DNA of 64,000 nt from CAG-791 sp963658695 (GCA_963658695.1 CAVKRN010000001.1:1-64000), one strand, 5' to 3'. Shown: positions 42,838 to 52,410, counted from the stretch's first letter. Notes: generated by a model from the sequence alone, not told the origin. Numbers and translations are program-made.

Positions 42838-45800
42838 ATGGCAGGAACAACAGGAAGGAAAAGTTCATCAACAAGAAGCAGGCAGACCGCAAGGGGTGGT
42901 GCTGCCAAAAAAGGCGCAGCCTCCAGAAGCAGCACTTCTCGCAGTAGAAGCGCCTCATCCAGAGGCTCTGCTGCGGCCAAAAAAGGCCGTGCGGCAGGGA
43001 AGTCGGCCGGGAGCCGCTCGCGTTCAAAAGCAGCCGGCCGGCAGCAGCCTTCTGTCATGCAGCGCGATGTGACACTGATTGCGCTTTTTGCAGCTATGGT
43101 CTTTTTGTTTCTTTGCAATTTTATGAGCCTTGGCATCGTAGGAGAGTTTTTTTCTCATATGATGTTCGGGCTTTTTGGTGTACTTGCGTATTTGCTGCCG
43201 GTTATTGTTTTTTCGTTGTATCTCTACTATATCCTCATGGTAGAAAAGGACGATGGCATCACCACCAAGATTCTGGCAATTCTGGGGCTGGTTCTGATTA
43301 TCTGCATTTTCACGGAGCTGATCGGAGCGGATATGGCGTCTCAAACCGGATACGATCCGGCGGCCATCTATACAAGAAGTGCAGAAAATCGTTCCGGCGG
43401 CGGCATTTTGGGCGGCACCATTGCGTTTGTGCTCTACCAGCTGCTGAAGGGCTTCGGAACTATTCTTGTTTTGCTGGTGGGCGCGGCGGCGTGCGCGTAC
43501 GCACTGGTTCAGAAATCCATTCTGGAGATGGCGCGGGACACCGCAATGGATGCAAGGCTTCACCATTTGGAACGCTTAGAGGAGCAGGAACGCTATCAGG
43601 AGGAGCATCCCGAGGAATTTGAGGAGGACTATGAGGACTCCGAAGGGGATTATGAAAATCCGCAGGGGACTTCCCATTATGAAGAAAGCCGGCAACGCTA
43701 CCAGCAGCTGCAACGGGAACGACGGACCAGACTCCGTCAGGTGCAGGAGCAGCAAAAAGCGGCACGGTACCGGGAAGAAAATCTGGATGCCGGTAGTATG
43801 TGGAATACGGACCTTTCTGCCGACGCCGCTTTTTTGGACGCTTCGGCACCGGTCAATGCCCCGTCAGAAAATCCAGTAGAACCTTCCGCAGAAGCTCCTG
43901 CAGAAAATTCTACTGTAGCAACCGCAAAGGCTTCTGCCGAAGCAGGCTTCGACACGGTTGACTCGGAATCTTTTAAGGCTGACATGCCGCCGGCACCGGC
44001 AGATCCTGTTACTGCGCCTGCAAAGACGGATGTACCGGAAGAGCAGGCCCCTCCTGTTATCATTGATCCCCAGGCATCCATTCTGGAGTACAAAAAGGCA
44101 CAGGAGGAGCAAAAGCGGCAAGAAGAGCTGCAGCGCCTGCAGGAGGCGGAAGAGGCGAAACGGCAGGAACGAAAGGCCCGTGAACTTCGGCGGAATCAGG
44201 AAAGCCTCCATGAGCTATACCCAGAGGATTATCTGGATGAGGAAGAAAATGAACTGCCGGAATCCTCAGATAAGGAAGAGAGGACCCTCTGGCAGGAGGA
44301 GACTCCGATGGACGGTGCCGGAGTGGCCGGCATTGTAACCGCAGCAGTTTCCTCCGCACATCCTTCCCTGCAGTCTCACGCAGCGACGCAGGCGGGGCTC
44401 CATGCCGGCGGAATGCTTGCAGAGAATATTTTGATGGATCCTTCGGAGATGGCATATTCTGACATTGGATCGCCAGTTTCTTCCGCGAAAGCAAGTGATG
44501 ACATACCGGACGTTTTCGAAGAAGTTCCCGGAATTCGTGTCATCAAGAAGGAGTCGGCCGATGCCGGTGCGGGAATACCTGCGGCTTCAGCGCCTGAGAC
44601 GGATGATCCTGTAATGACTGCAGTACCGAAGGTGACAGCGCAATTGCCTGATGCTGTCTTCACCTCGGACGCGCAGCCAAAGGACCATGCGGAGAGCATC
44701 GATGTTCCGGAGAGATCATTGATGGATTCGGTGCCTTCAGCGGAAACGCCACGGGAGGATAGGCTCCCCAATATTCCGGTGCATACGGAACGAGAGGTGA
44801 TTTCGGCGGCACCGGATACCACGCCGGAAATGCCGGACGATTTCAAAGATGTGGATGCATCCCGGGAAGACACCGGCAGAGCGGAGAGTATGTCGCAGCA
44901 ACCGGCCATGCCGCAAGAAGAGAAGAAAGCGGCGCCGGTGCGGCGCGAATATGTCTTCCCGCCCATTTCCCTTCTGCATAGGGGAGAGAGTTCTACGGCA
45001 GATTCCGATGATGAGCTTCGCGAGACCGCCCAGCTTCTTCAGACCACTCTGCGTAATTTCGGGGTGAAGATAACCATTACAGACATTTCTCAGGGCCCGT
45101 CGGTTACGCGATACGAGATGCTGCCGGAAATGGGTGTTAAGGTCAGTAAGATTGTCTCTCTTGCGGACGACATTAAACTTGCGCTTGCCGCAACGGACAT
45201 TCGCATTGAGGCGCCGATTCCCGGGAAATCTGCCATTGGCATCGAGGTGCCCAACAAGGAGGCTGCGCCGGTTGCGCTGCGTGACATCGTCGATACGGAG
45301 GAGTTCCGCGGGCAGAAATCCAAGCTTGCGTTTGCGGTCGGAAAAGACATCGGCGGCAAGCCGGTGTTCGGCGATATTGCAAAAATGCCCCATGTGCTGA
45401 TCGCCGGTGCGACGGGTTCGGGTAAATCGGTTTGCATCAATACCATCATTATGAGTCTTTTGTTCCATGCAAAGCCCGAAGAGGTCAAGCTCATCATGAT
45501 CGATCCGAAGGTGGTGGAGCTGTCGGTATACAACGGGATTCCCCATCTGATGATTCCGGTGGTAACCAATCCGCAGAAGGCGGCGGCCGCTCTGAACTGG
45601 GGCGTCGCCGAGATGGAGGCAAGGTACCGTGCCTTTGCCGATGCAAGAGTTCGTGACATCAAGGGCTACAATGCATTGGTGCGTCAGCATCAGCAAATGC
45701 AGGGAGGCACCGGCAACGAAGCCGTCATGCATTTCATGCCTCAGCTGGTGATCATTGTGGATGAGCTGGCAGACCTTATGATGGTTGCCAAAAATGACGT

Positions 45801-46464
45801 AGAGACCGCCATCTGCCGCCTGGCGCAGCTGGCAAGAGCAGCCGGTATTCATCTGATCATCGCCACGCAGCGGCCTTCCGTGGATGTCATCACGGGTCTG
45901 ATTAAGGCGAACATGCCCAGCCGCATCGCCTTCCGTGTTTCCTCCGGTGTGGATTCCAGAACCATTCTGGATATGAACGGAGCAGAAAAACTGTTGGGAA
46001 AGGGCGATATGCTGTTCTTCCCCCAGGGACTTCCGAAGCCCAATCGCGTGCAGGGCTGCTTTGTCTCGGACGATGAGGTTACCGATGTGGTGAATTTCCT
46101 TGTCGCCAACAATCCGGTATCGGAGGAAGAATCAAAGCGCCATCAGCAGGAAATCGACGCCATTGAGGCCGGAACCAGCGCGCCGGCTACTGCCGGTACC
46201 GGAACAGAAAGTGCTCAGGAATCGGATGTAGACGAGCTGTTTGCCAGCGCGGGCCGCTTTATCATTGAGCGCGGCAATGCTTCCATTGGACTGTTGCAGC
46301 GCAAATACCGCATCGGCTTCAACCGGGCAGCCAGGATTATGGATCAGCTCTGTGAGAAAGGCGTGGTCGGTGAGGCAGTCGGGACGAAGGCTCGGGCGAT
46401 TTTGATGACACCGGAGCAGTTCGACAGCTATTGTCGTGACAATGGATATGAAAGCATAGATTAA
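42838..46464 (+). CDS. DNA translocase FtsK/SpoIIIE
   Basis: A 1208-residue septal DNA pump. Residues 1-70 are a Ser/Arg/Ala/Lys-rich basic tail, then four membrane helices (about 75-225), then a long low-complexity Glu/Ala/Pro linker (about 235-720). The motor follows: ITDISQGPSVTRYEMLPEMGVKVSKI, Walker A GATGSGKS (857-864), LIMIDPKVVELSVYNGIPHL, and Walker B region LVIIVDELADLMM. A C-terminal winged-helix gamma domain (about 1135-1208) reads FIIERGNASIGLLQRKYRIGFNRAARIMDQL. B. subtilis SpoIIIE is under 800 residues, so the linker is exceptionally long. The ribosome site is weak and a hairpin sits close upstream. Confidence 0.95.
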   Translation: MAGTTGRKSSSTRSRQTARGGAAKKGAASRSSTSRSRSASSRGSAAAKKGRAAGKSAGSRSRSKAAGRQQPSVMQRDVTLIALFAAMVFLFLCNFMSLGIVGEFFSHMMFGLFGVLAYLLPVIVFSLYLYYILMVEKDDGITTKILAILGLVLIICIFTELIGADMASQTGYDPAAIYTRSAENRSGGGILGGTIAFVLYQLLKGFGTILVLLVGAAACAYALVQKSILEMARDTAMDARLHHLERLEEQERYQEEHPEEFEEDYEDSEGDYENPQGTSHYEESRQRYQQLQRERRTRLRQVQEQQKAARYREENLDAGSMWNTDLSADAAFLDASAPVNAPSENPVEPSAEAPAENSTVATAKASAEAGFDTVDSESFKADMPPAPADPVTAPAKTDVPEEQAPPVIIDPQASILEYKKAQEEQKRQEELQRLQEAEEAKRQERKARELRRNQESLHELYPEDYLDEEENELPESSDKEERTLWQEETPMDGAGVAGIVTAAVSSAHPSLQSHAATQAGLHAGGMLAENILMDPSEMAYSDIGSPVSSAKASDDIPDVFEEVPGIRVIKKESADAGAGIPAASAPETDDPVMTAVPKVTAQLPDAVFTSDAQPKDHAESIDVPERSLMDSVPSAETPREDRLPNIPVHTEREVISAAPDTTPEMPDDFKDVDASREDTGRAESMSQQPAMPQEEKKAAPVRREYVFPPISLLHRGESSTADSDDELRETAQLLQTTLRNFGVKITITDISQGPSVTRYEMLPEMGVKVSKIVSLADDIKLALAATDIRIEAPIPGKSAIGIEVPNKEAAPVALRDIVDTEEFRGQKSKLAFAVGKDIGGKPVFGDIAKMPHVLIAGATGSGKSVCINTIIMSLLFHAKPEEVKLIMIDPKVVELSVYNGIPHLMIPVVTNPQKAAAALNWGVAEMEARYRAFADARVRDIKGYNALVRQHQQMQGGTGNEAVMHFMPQLVIIVDELADLMMVAKNDVETAICRLAQLARAAGIHLIIATQRPSVDVITGLIKANMPSRIAFRVSSGVDSRTILDMNGAEKLLGKGDMLFFPQGLPKPNRVQGCFVSDDEVTDVVNFLVANNPVSEEESKRHQQEIDAIEAGTSAPATAGTGTESAQESDVDELFASAGRFIIERGNASIGLLQRKYRIGFNRAARIMDQLCEKGVVGEAVGTKARAILMTPEQFDSYCRDNGYESID

Positions 46465-46480
46465 GTTACTGTATTGACAT

Positions 46481-46500
46481 CCGCCCCTGTCGCCGGCGGG
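46481..46500. repeat. Possible degenerate family 2 repeat before folD
   Basis: TTACTGTA at 46466 is followed by CCGCC-cctgtcgcc-GGCGG. The order resembles the family, but the core is poorly kept. Confidence 0.3.
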
Positions 46501-46543
46501 AAAGGAAACTGCAGCCGGAAAACTGCAGCTAAGAAAGGAACCT

Positions 46544-47401
46544 ATGGCAGCAACAATCATTAACGGAAAGGAAATTTCCACGCAGCTAAAAGCCGAGCTT
46601 CGGGAAAAGGTTCAAGGCATTCAGGAAAAGGGCGGGAAGGTTACGCTTGCCGTTATTTTAGTCGGCGAGAATCCCGCCAGTAAGGTGTATGTTCGGAATA
46701 AAATCCGTTCCTGTGAAGAATGCGGCATCGTAAACCGCGAGATTCTACTGCCGGAAACCATTTCCGAGGAGGAGCTTCTGGTCCGCGTGGATGAGCTCAA
46801 CCAGGATCCGGAGGTGAACGGCATTTTAGTCCAGCTCCCTCTTCCGAAGGGAATAGATGAACAGCGAGTTATCCGGCGAATTGACCCGTCCAAGGACGTG
46901 GACGGCTTCCATCCGGCAAGTGTCGGAGCCCTTTCCATTGGCCTTCCCGGATTTGTCTCCTGTACACCGGCCGGCATCATTGAACTGCTCCACCGCTCCG
47001 GAATCGACTGCAGCGGCAAGGAGTGTGTGATTGTCGGGCGCAGCAACATTGTCGGAAAGCCTATGGGAATGCTGATGCTGCGGGAAAATGCGACGGTTAC
47101 CATAGCCCATTCCAAAACAAAGGATCTTCCGGCCGTCTGCCGGCGCGCGGACATTCTGATTACCGCCATCGGAAAGCCCAAAATGTTCACAAAGGAATAT
47201 GTGAAGGACGGGGCGGTGGTCATTGACTGCGGAATCAACCGCGATGAAAACGGAAAGCTGTGCGGCGATGTGGATTATGAGGATGTGTTCCCTGTGGCGG
47301 GAGCCATCACACCGGTCCCCGGGGGAGTCGGCCCGATGACCATTGCCATGCTGATGAATAATTGCGTAGAAGCTTATGAAATGTCCAACATGCGGAAATG
47401 A
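46544..47401 (+). CDS. folD: Methylenetetrahydrofolate dehydrogenase / cyclohydrolase
   Basis: Interconverts 5,10-methylene-, methenyl- and 10-formyl-THF. A 285-residue protein with the substrate and catalytic motif SKVYVRNKIRSCEECGI (active Lys), GILVQLPLPKGID, the nucleotide motif GRSNIVGKPMGMLML, and PVPGGVGPMTIAMLMNN. AAGAAAGGA precedes the ATG. The following gene starts 26 bases before its stop codon. Confidence 0.97.
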   Translation: MAATIINGKEISTQLKAELREKVQGIQEKGGKVTLAVILVGENPASKVYVRNKIRSCEECGIVNREILLPETISEEELLVRVDELNQDPEVNGILVQLPLPKGIDEQRVIRRIDPSKDVDGFHPASVGALSIGLPGFVSCTPAGIIELLHRSGIDCSGKECVIVGRSNIVGKPMGMLMLRENATVTIAHSKTKDLPAVCRRADILITAIGKPKMFTKEYVKDGAVVIDCGINRDENGKLCGDVDYEDVFPVAGAITPVPGGVGPMTIAMLMNNCVEAYEMSNMRK

Positions 47402-48542
47402 ATTGCCGGACGGCGCGTTGTTCTGTGAAAAATGTGCCGGAGAAATAAAAATAGTACCGGAATACGAAACCAAGCTGGAAGAGCAAATCAGCATCAGCAT
47501 GGAGAGCGTAACGAAAGTCATAGAAGAAGAAAAGGCAGTGGAGGCAGATACGGTTCCCATTGACACGGCTGCCGTAAAGGCTGGGGTATCTGCGCAGCTT
47601 GCAGATGACATCGCGGCTGCCGAGGCGAAGGAGACTGCAGCGAAAGAGCGGCAGATGCAGCGCATGGAGGCGCGAAAGCGCCGCCACGCCCGCTATGCCT
47701 CCCGGAGACGCTACGTAAAATTTATGTTGGTCTTTCTGGTAGGCGCACTGTCCATGGGGGTATTCCTGCTCCTTCTTTGGCTTGGTGGTTTTTTGAATGG
47801 TTTTCGTTCCCAGTCCTATTACGTGGGAAGAGCCTATCAATTTGCCAGTAACGGAGATTACCACAAGGCGGCCGATGAAATCGATAAGGCCATTGCTCTG
47901 GACCGCGGGGTATCCTCCGGTGCCGGTGATCCGGACGCACAAGGTGACGCGGCAGATGCCGCGGGAACATCGGAAAAAGCGGATGAAGGCGCATCGGAAG
48001 ATGCCGCAAAGGATCCCTCCCCCCAGCACCAGACCGTGGCGACACTCTACCTGTTAAAATCGGAATACCTTCAAAAGGCCGGTGAAGAGGGACTTGCTCT
48101 TGGCGCAGCGAGCCTTGCCATGGAGGATCCAAGCTCCACCGAAGAAGAGGACATCGCCGCCTATGGCCGCATGATCGCCATCTACGCGTCCTATGAAGAA
48201 TATGATAAAATAGCAGAGCTTCTCTCCAAATGTACCAGGCAGCAGGTCATTGAAAGCTACCTGCAGTACGCACTTTTTGAACCGGAATTCTCGACGGAGG
48301 AAGGAACATATGACGCTCCGTTTTCGCTGGAGCTCAAGGATCAGGGAGAAGGCGCCATTTTCTATACGCTGGACGGCTCGACGCCCACTACGTCATCGGC
48401 ACTGTATACAGGACCGATTGAGCTTTCCGAGGGGACCTGGAAGGTCTCGGCTATTTATGTAAATCATTTTAATCTTTGCAGCAAGGTTGTTACAAAGACC
48501 TATCGGATTCGTCCGCAGGCTGCAAGTGATCATCAGGAGTAA
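47376..48542 (+). CDS. Zinc-ribbon membrane protein with extracellular chitobiase C-terminal-like domain
   Basis: A 388-residue protein of unknown function. An N-terminal zinc ribbon (C3-P-T-C6 ... C17-E-K-C20) is followed by a charged helical stretch, one membrane helix (FMLVFLVGALSMGVFLLLLWLGGF, about 111-135), a TPR-like region (YYVGRAYQFASNGDYHKAADEIDKAIAL) with a low-complexity insert, and a terminal CHB_HEX-type domain (GAIFYTLDGSTPTTSSALYTGPIELSEGTWKVSAIYV). The ribbon would be cytosolic and the rest outside. The start lies inside folD; the intact ribbon supports it. No catalytic residues are evident. Confidence 0.8.
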   Translation: MKCPTCGNELPDGALFCEKCAGEIKIVPEYETKLEEQISISMESVTKVIEEEKAVEADTVPIDTAAVKAGVSAQLADDIAAAEAKETAAKERQMQRMEARKRRHARYASRRRYVKFMLVFLVGALSMGVFLLLLWLGGFLNGFRSQSYYVGRAYQFASNGDYHKAADEIDKAIALDRGVSSGAGDPDAQGDAADAAGTSEKADEGASEDAAKDPSPQHQTVATLYLLKSEYLQKAGEEGLALGAASLAMEDPSSTEEEDIAAYGRMIAIYASYEEYDKIAELLSKCTRQQVIESYLQYALFEPEFSTEEGTYDAPFSLELKDQGEGAIFYTLDGSTPTTSSALYTGPIELSEGTWKVSAIYVNHFNLCSKVVTKTYRIRPQAASDHQE

Positions 48543-48567
48543 TGCACCAGGAAAGGGGATAGAGAAT

Positions 48568-49446
48568 ATGTTTGAAATTACACGAAAAGAGCTTCTTGGG
48601 CCCAAGGTTTACCGTATGGATATTACGGCGCCGCGGGTTGCAGAGCGCGCAATGCCGGGACAGTTTCTGATTGTCCGGGCAGATGCCGAGGGAGAGCGCA
48701 TTCCGCTCACCATCTGCGATGACGACAAGGAAAAGGGCCAGATTACCATTGTATTCCAGACGGTCGGCGCGGAAACGATGCGGATGGCAGAGCTGGAGGT
48801 CGGAGAGAGCTTTGCGGATGTTGTCGGACCGCTTGGAAATCCTTCGGACCTTGTGGACATTCCGCTGGAAGAGCTGCGTCAAAAGAAGCTTTTATTCATT
48901 GCCGGCGGTGTCGGGACGGCGCCGGTGTATCATCAGCTCAAGTGGCTTCATGAAAACGGCGTTGATGCAGACTGCATTCAGGGTGCAAGGTCCAAAGACA
49001 TCCTGATTCTCGAGGAGGAAATGAAGGCTGTTACCGGGAATCTGTATTTTGCAACCGATGACGGTTCCTACGGTATTCACGGAAATGTCTGCGTTGCACT
49101 GCAGCAGCTGTACGATGAAGGAAAGCGCTACGATCACTGCGTAGTCATCGGACCGATGATCATGATGAAGTTCGCCTGTGCTCTGACGAAAAAGCTGGGC
49201 ATTCCTACCGCAGCCAGCATGAATACCATTATGGTCGACGGAACCGGAATGTGCGGCGCATGTCGACTGATGGTGGGCGGAAAGGTGAAGTTTGCCTGTG
49301 TGGACGGGCCGGAGTTTGACGGCTGGGAGATCGATTTCGATCAGGCTATGCAGCGCTCAAGACTCTATAAGACGGAAGAGGGACGCCTTCTTCTAAAGCT
49401 TCAGGAGGGTGATACCCACGAGGGCGGCTGCGGTCACTGCAAGTAA
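48568..49446 (+). CDS. nfnA: NfnA-type ferredoxin-NADP+ oxidoreductase subunit (FAD, 2Fe-2S)
   Basis: A 292-residue flavoprotein of the sulfide dehydrogenase / dihydroorotate dehydrogenase electron-transfer type. The FAD region contains PGQFLIVRADAEGERIPLTICD, and the NAD region LLFIAGGVGTAPVYHQLKWL. The C-terminal iron-sulfur part reads GTGMCGACRLMVGGKVKFACVDGPEFDG. Beside the NfnB homologue it should form NADH-dependent reduced ferredoxin:NADP+ oxidoreductase, which couples NADPH formation to ferredoxin and NADH oxidation by electron bifurcation. ATG 48568 follows GGAAAGGGG. Confidence 0.93.
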   Translation: MFEITRKELLGPKVYRMDITAPRVAERAMPGQFLIVRADAEGERIPLTICDDDKEKGQITIVFQTVGAETMRMAELEVGESFADVVGPLGNPSDLVDIPLEELRQKKLLFIAGGVGTAPVYHQLKWLHENGVDADCIQGARSKDILILEEEMKAVTGNLYFATDDGSYGIHGNVCVALQQLYDEGKRYDHCVVIGPMIMMKFACALTKKLGIPTAASMNTIMVDGTGMCGACRLMVGGKVKFACVDGPEFDGWEIDFDQAMQRSRLYKTEEGRLLLKLQEGDTHEGGCGHCK

Positions 49447-49463
49447 GCATCGGGATTCCACAC

Positions 49464-49489
49464 TGTAAATTTGCTGCAGGCAGTTTACA
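49464..49489 (+). promoter_or_regulatory. Hairpin between nfnA and nfnB
   Basis: TGTAAA and TTTACA flank tttgctgcaggcag, ending just before the AGGAGA ribosome site of nfnB. Possibly tunes subunit ratio. Confidence 0.35.
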
Positions 49490-49509
49490 CACGAAGGAGA
49501 ATACAGAAT

Positions 49510-50907
49510 ATGGCAATTCAGGTTGATATGATGAAAAAAGTGCCGGTTCGGGAACAGGATCCCGCGGTCCGCGCAACAAATTTTGAAGAGGTTTGTCTTG
49601 GATACAATGCCGAGGAGGCACAGGCGGAGGCTTCCCGGTGTCTTAATTGCAAGAATCCCCAGTGCGTACAGGGATGTCCCGTATCCATCAATATCCCCGG
49701 CTTTATTTCGGAGCTGAAAACCGGCAATGTCGCAGGGGCATATGAGGTCATCAGCGAGTCGTCGGCACTTCCTGCTGTCTGCGGCCGTGTCTGCCCGCAG
49801 GAGAGGCAGTGCGAGGCCAAGTGCATCCGCGGCATCAAGGGCGAAGCCGTTTCCATCGGCAAGCTGGAGCGCTACACCGCCGATACCGCAAGGGAGATGG
49901 GGATCCGCCCGGAAAACCATTCCGAGCCCAATGGCAAGAAAATTGCGGTCATCGGAGCCGGCCCTTCCGGACTGACCTGTGCAGGAGATCTTGCCAGAAT
50001 GGGATACCAGGTCCATATTTTTGAAGCGCTGCATAAGGCTGGCGGTGTTCTGGTCTACGGAATTCCGGAGTTTCGTCTGCCCAAGGAGCGTGTTGTTGCA
50101 AAGGAAGTGGAGAACGTCAAGGCTCTGGGCGTCACCATCGAGACAGACTGCGTTGTCGGGCGCTCCACAACCGTGGACCATCTGATGAAGGAAGAGGGCT
50201 TTGATGCCGTATTTATCGGCTCCGGAGCCGGCCTTCCGCGGTTTATGGATATTCCGGGAGAGCAGGCTCTGGGCGTATTTTCCGCCAATGAGTTTCTCAC
50301 CAGATCCAATCTGATGGGCGCGTATTCCGAAGAATCCCGTACGCCCATCATGCGGCCCAAGAAATGTGTCGTTGTCGGCGGCGGCAATGTTGCCATGGAT
50401 GCAGCAAGAACCGCACGGCGTCTGGGCGCGGAGACGCACATTGTGTACCGCCGCAGTGAAGAAGAACTTCCGGCCAGAAAAGAAGAGGTCGGCCATGCCA
50501 AGGAGGAGGGGATCCTTTTTGACCTTCTTTGCAACCCCACCGAGATCCTGGTGGATGAAAACGGCTGGGTAAAGGGATGCCGCTGCATTCGCATGGAGCT
50601 GGGCGAGCCTGATGCATCCGGAAGACGCAGCCCTGTGGAAATTCCGGACTCTGCCTTTGAGATCGAGTGCGATGCCGTGATTATGGCCCTTGGCACTTCC
50701 CCCAATCCGCTGCTGCACCGGACCACGGAAGGACTGGATGCCGACAAGAGAGGGCGTCTGATTGTCAAGGAAGGTACGGAGGAGACGTCCAAGCCCGGCG
50801 TTTTCGCCGGCGGTGATGCCGTAACCGGCGCTGCAACGGTCATCCTTGCTATGGGAGCCGGCAAGCAGGCTGCAAAGGAAATTGACGAGTATCTAAAGAA
50901 CGCATGA
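49510..50907 (+). CDS. nfnB: NfnB-type subunit (glutamate synthase small chain-like, 4Fe-4S, FAD)
   Basis: A 465-residue protein. Two N-terminal cysteine groups, CLNCKNPQCVQGCP and CGRVCPQERQCEAKC, bind [4Fe-4S] clusters. The FAD domain is GAGPSGLTCAGDLARMGYQVHIFEA with GIPEFRLPK, and the NADPH domain GGGNVAMDAARTARRLG. Annotation pipelines often call it GltA/GltD, but no glutamate synthase large subunit is adjacent and nfnA lies directly upstream, which favours the bifurcating enzyme. AAGGAGA precedes the ATG. Its stop overlaps the phoH start (ATGA). Confidence 0.93.
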   Translation: MAIQVDMMKKVPVREQDPAVRATNFEEVCLGYNAEEAQAEASRCLNCKNPQCVQGCPVSINIPGFISELKTGNVAGAYEVISESSALPAVCGRVCPQERQCEAKCIRGIKGEAVSIGKLERYTADTAREMGIRPENHSEPNGKKIAVIGAGPSGLTCAGDLARMGYQVHIFEALHKAGGVLVYGIPEFRLPKERVVAKEVENVKALGVTIETDCVVGRSTTVDHLMKEEGFDAVFIGSGAGLPRFMDIPGEQALGVFSANEFLTRSNLMGAYSEESRTPIMRPKKCVVVGGGNVAMDAARTARRLGAETHIVYRRSEEELPARKEEVGHAKEEGILFDLLCNPTEILVDENGWVKGCRCIRMELGEPDASGRRSPVEIPDSAFEIECDAVIMALGTSPNPLLHRTTEGLDADKRGRLIVKEGTEETSKPGVFAGGDAVTGAATVILAMGAGKQAAKEIDEYLKNA

Positions 50908-51917
50908 ATACAGAACGACTGGAGCTAAACGCGGACATTCAGCGCGATATATTCGGGCGGGGTGACAGCTTTGTCCGTCGAATCGAAGAAGAGCTGGGCG
51001 TATCGGTGGTGGCGCGCAACGGAGAAATCCTTATTTCCGGGAAGACTCCGGAAAATGTGTCCCAGGCCATGCTGACGCTCCGCCAGCTGGCGGGACTTGC
51101 CGGAAGGGGAACCATGATCGAAGAGCAGAATGTGAATTATCTTCTGGACGTGCAGAAGGAGGCCCGGGACAACCCGGATCTCCTCCCGGCTCTCGACAGT
51201 GATGTCATCTGCCATACGACAAGCGGAAAGCCCATCAAGCCCAAGACCATCGGGCAGGAAAAATACATTCAGGCCATCCGGGATCATCTGATCGTGTTTG
51301 CAAACGGCCCCGCAGGTACCGGTAAGACGTTTCTTGCCATGGCGATGGCCATTACGGCTTTTCAGAATCACGAGGTGGAACGGATCATTTTGACGCGTCC
51401 CGCCATTGAGGCCGGCGAAAAACTGGGCTTTCTTCCCGGAGATCTGCAGAGCAAGGTGGACCCGTATCTGCGGCCGCTGTACGATGCGCTCTACCAGATT
51501 ATGGGGGCCGACAAGTTTCAGGCCAACATGGAGAAGGGGCTCATCGAGGTAGCACCGCTTGCCTATATGCGGGGACGCACACTCGATAATGCCTACATCA
51601 TTCTCGATGAAGCCCAGAACACCACGCCGGAGCAGATGAAGATGTTTTTGACGCGCTTTGGTTTTGGTTCCCGCGCGGTGATTACCGGAGATGCCACACA
51701 GAAGGATCTGGCAAGAGGAACGGTATCCGGACTTGATGTGGCCACAAAGGTTCTTGCCCGCAAAAAGATCGAGGATCTTTGCTTTATAACGCTGGATTCC
51801 AGGGATGTGGTTCGTCATCCGCTGGTGCAGAAGATTGTAAAAGCCTATGAGGAGTATGAAAAGCATGCAGGTGCAGCTGATCGTCAGCGAAGAGAATACC
51901 GCAGATCCCAGTCTTGA
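50904..51917 (+). CDS. PhoH-like ATPase
   Basis: A 337-residue protein of the PhoH/YbeZ family: P-loop FANGPAGTGKTFLAMAMAITA, then RPAIEAGEKLGFLPGDLQSKVDPYLRPLYDAL, Walker B YIILDEAQNTTPEQMKMFLTRFG and ITGDATQKDLA. An N-terminal KH-like region (about 10-80) precedes the ATPase. It sits with ybeY, as in most bacteria, consistent with a joint role in ribosomal RNA processing. It overlaps nfnB by four bases and ybeY by about 50. Confidence 0.95.
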   Translation: MNTERLELNADIQRDIFGRGDSFVRRIEEELGVSVVARNGEILISGKTPENVSQAMLTLRQLAGLAGRGTMIEEQNVNYLLDVQKEARDNPDLLPALDSDVICHTTSGKPIKPKTIGQEKYIQAIRDHLIVFANGPAGTGKTFLAMAMAITAFQNHEVERIILTRPAIEAGEKLGFLPGDLQSKVDPYLRPLYDALYQIMGADKFQANMEKGLIEVAPLAYMRGRTLDNAYIILDEAQNTTPEQMKMFLTRFGFGSRAVITGDATQKDLARGTVSGLDVATKVLARKKIEDLCFITLDSRDVVRHPLVQKIVKAYEEYEKHAGAADRQRREYRRSQS

Positions 51918-52410
51918 ATTTGATTTTGACATGGAAGAGGTAGCAAGAGCCGTCTGTGAAACGGTGCTCGCGCAGGAAGCGTGCCCCGTGCCGGCGGAGG
52001 TATCTCTTAGCTATGTCGGGGATGAAGAAATCCGCAGCATCAATTATGAGTGTAGGGGACTGGATCAGGTCACCGATGTCCTCTCATTCCCGAATCTTCC
52101 CTTTGAAGGCGCAGACGGCCCGGGAGACTGGGCGATTCTGTCGGATGCAGAGGGGAGCGCCATGCAGGCGGATCTGATGGATCCGGAATCCGGACGCCTT
52201 CTTCTGGGGGATATTGTGCTGAATCTGAATCGCACGGCAAGTCAGGCAGAGGAATTCGGACATTCCAGAAAACGTGAGTTTGCCTTTCTGATTGCACACA
52301 GCATGCTTCATCTGTGCGGCTACGATCATATGACGCCGGAGGATGCGTCGGTGATGTTTGCCAGGCAAGAGAGCGTTCTTTCGGCACTGCAGATAACGCG
52401 GGAGGTGTAA
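51865..52410 (+). CDS. ybeY: Endoribonuclease YbeY (rRNA maturation factor)
   Basis: A 181-residue metal-dependent RNase for rRNA maturation and quality control. The zinc motif H-S-M-L-H-L-C-G-Y-D-H is intact, and DQVTDVLSFPN and LLLGDIVLNLNRT are typical. Three in-frame ATGs occur (51847, 51856, 51865); GAGGAG at 51850-51854 has proper spacing only for 51865. It begins inside the end of phoH. Confidence 0.94.
   Translation: MQVQLIVSEENTADPSLEFDFDMEEVARAVCETVLAQEACPVPAEVSLSYVGDEEIRSINYECRGLDQVTDVLSFPNLPFEGADGPGDWAILSDAEGSAMQADLMDPESGRLLLGDIVLNLNRTASQAEEFGHSRKREFAFLIAHSMLHLCGYDHMTPEDASVMFARQESVLSALQITREV

Noticed and set aside
49510..50907. Glutamate synthase small subunit (gltD)
   Set aside because: No large subunit adjacent; the NfnA homologue directly upstream fits NfnB better.
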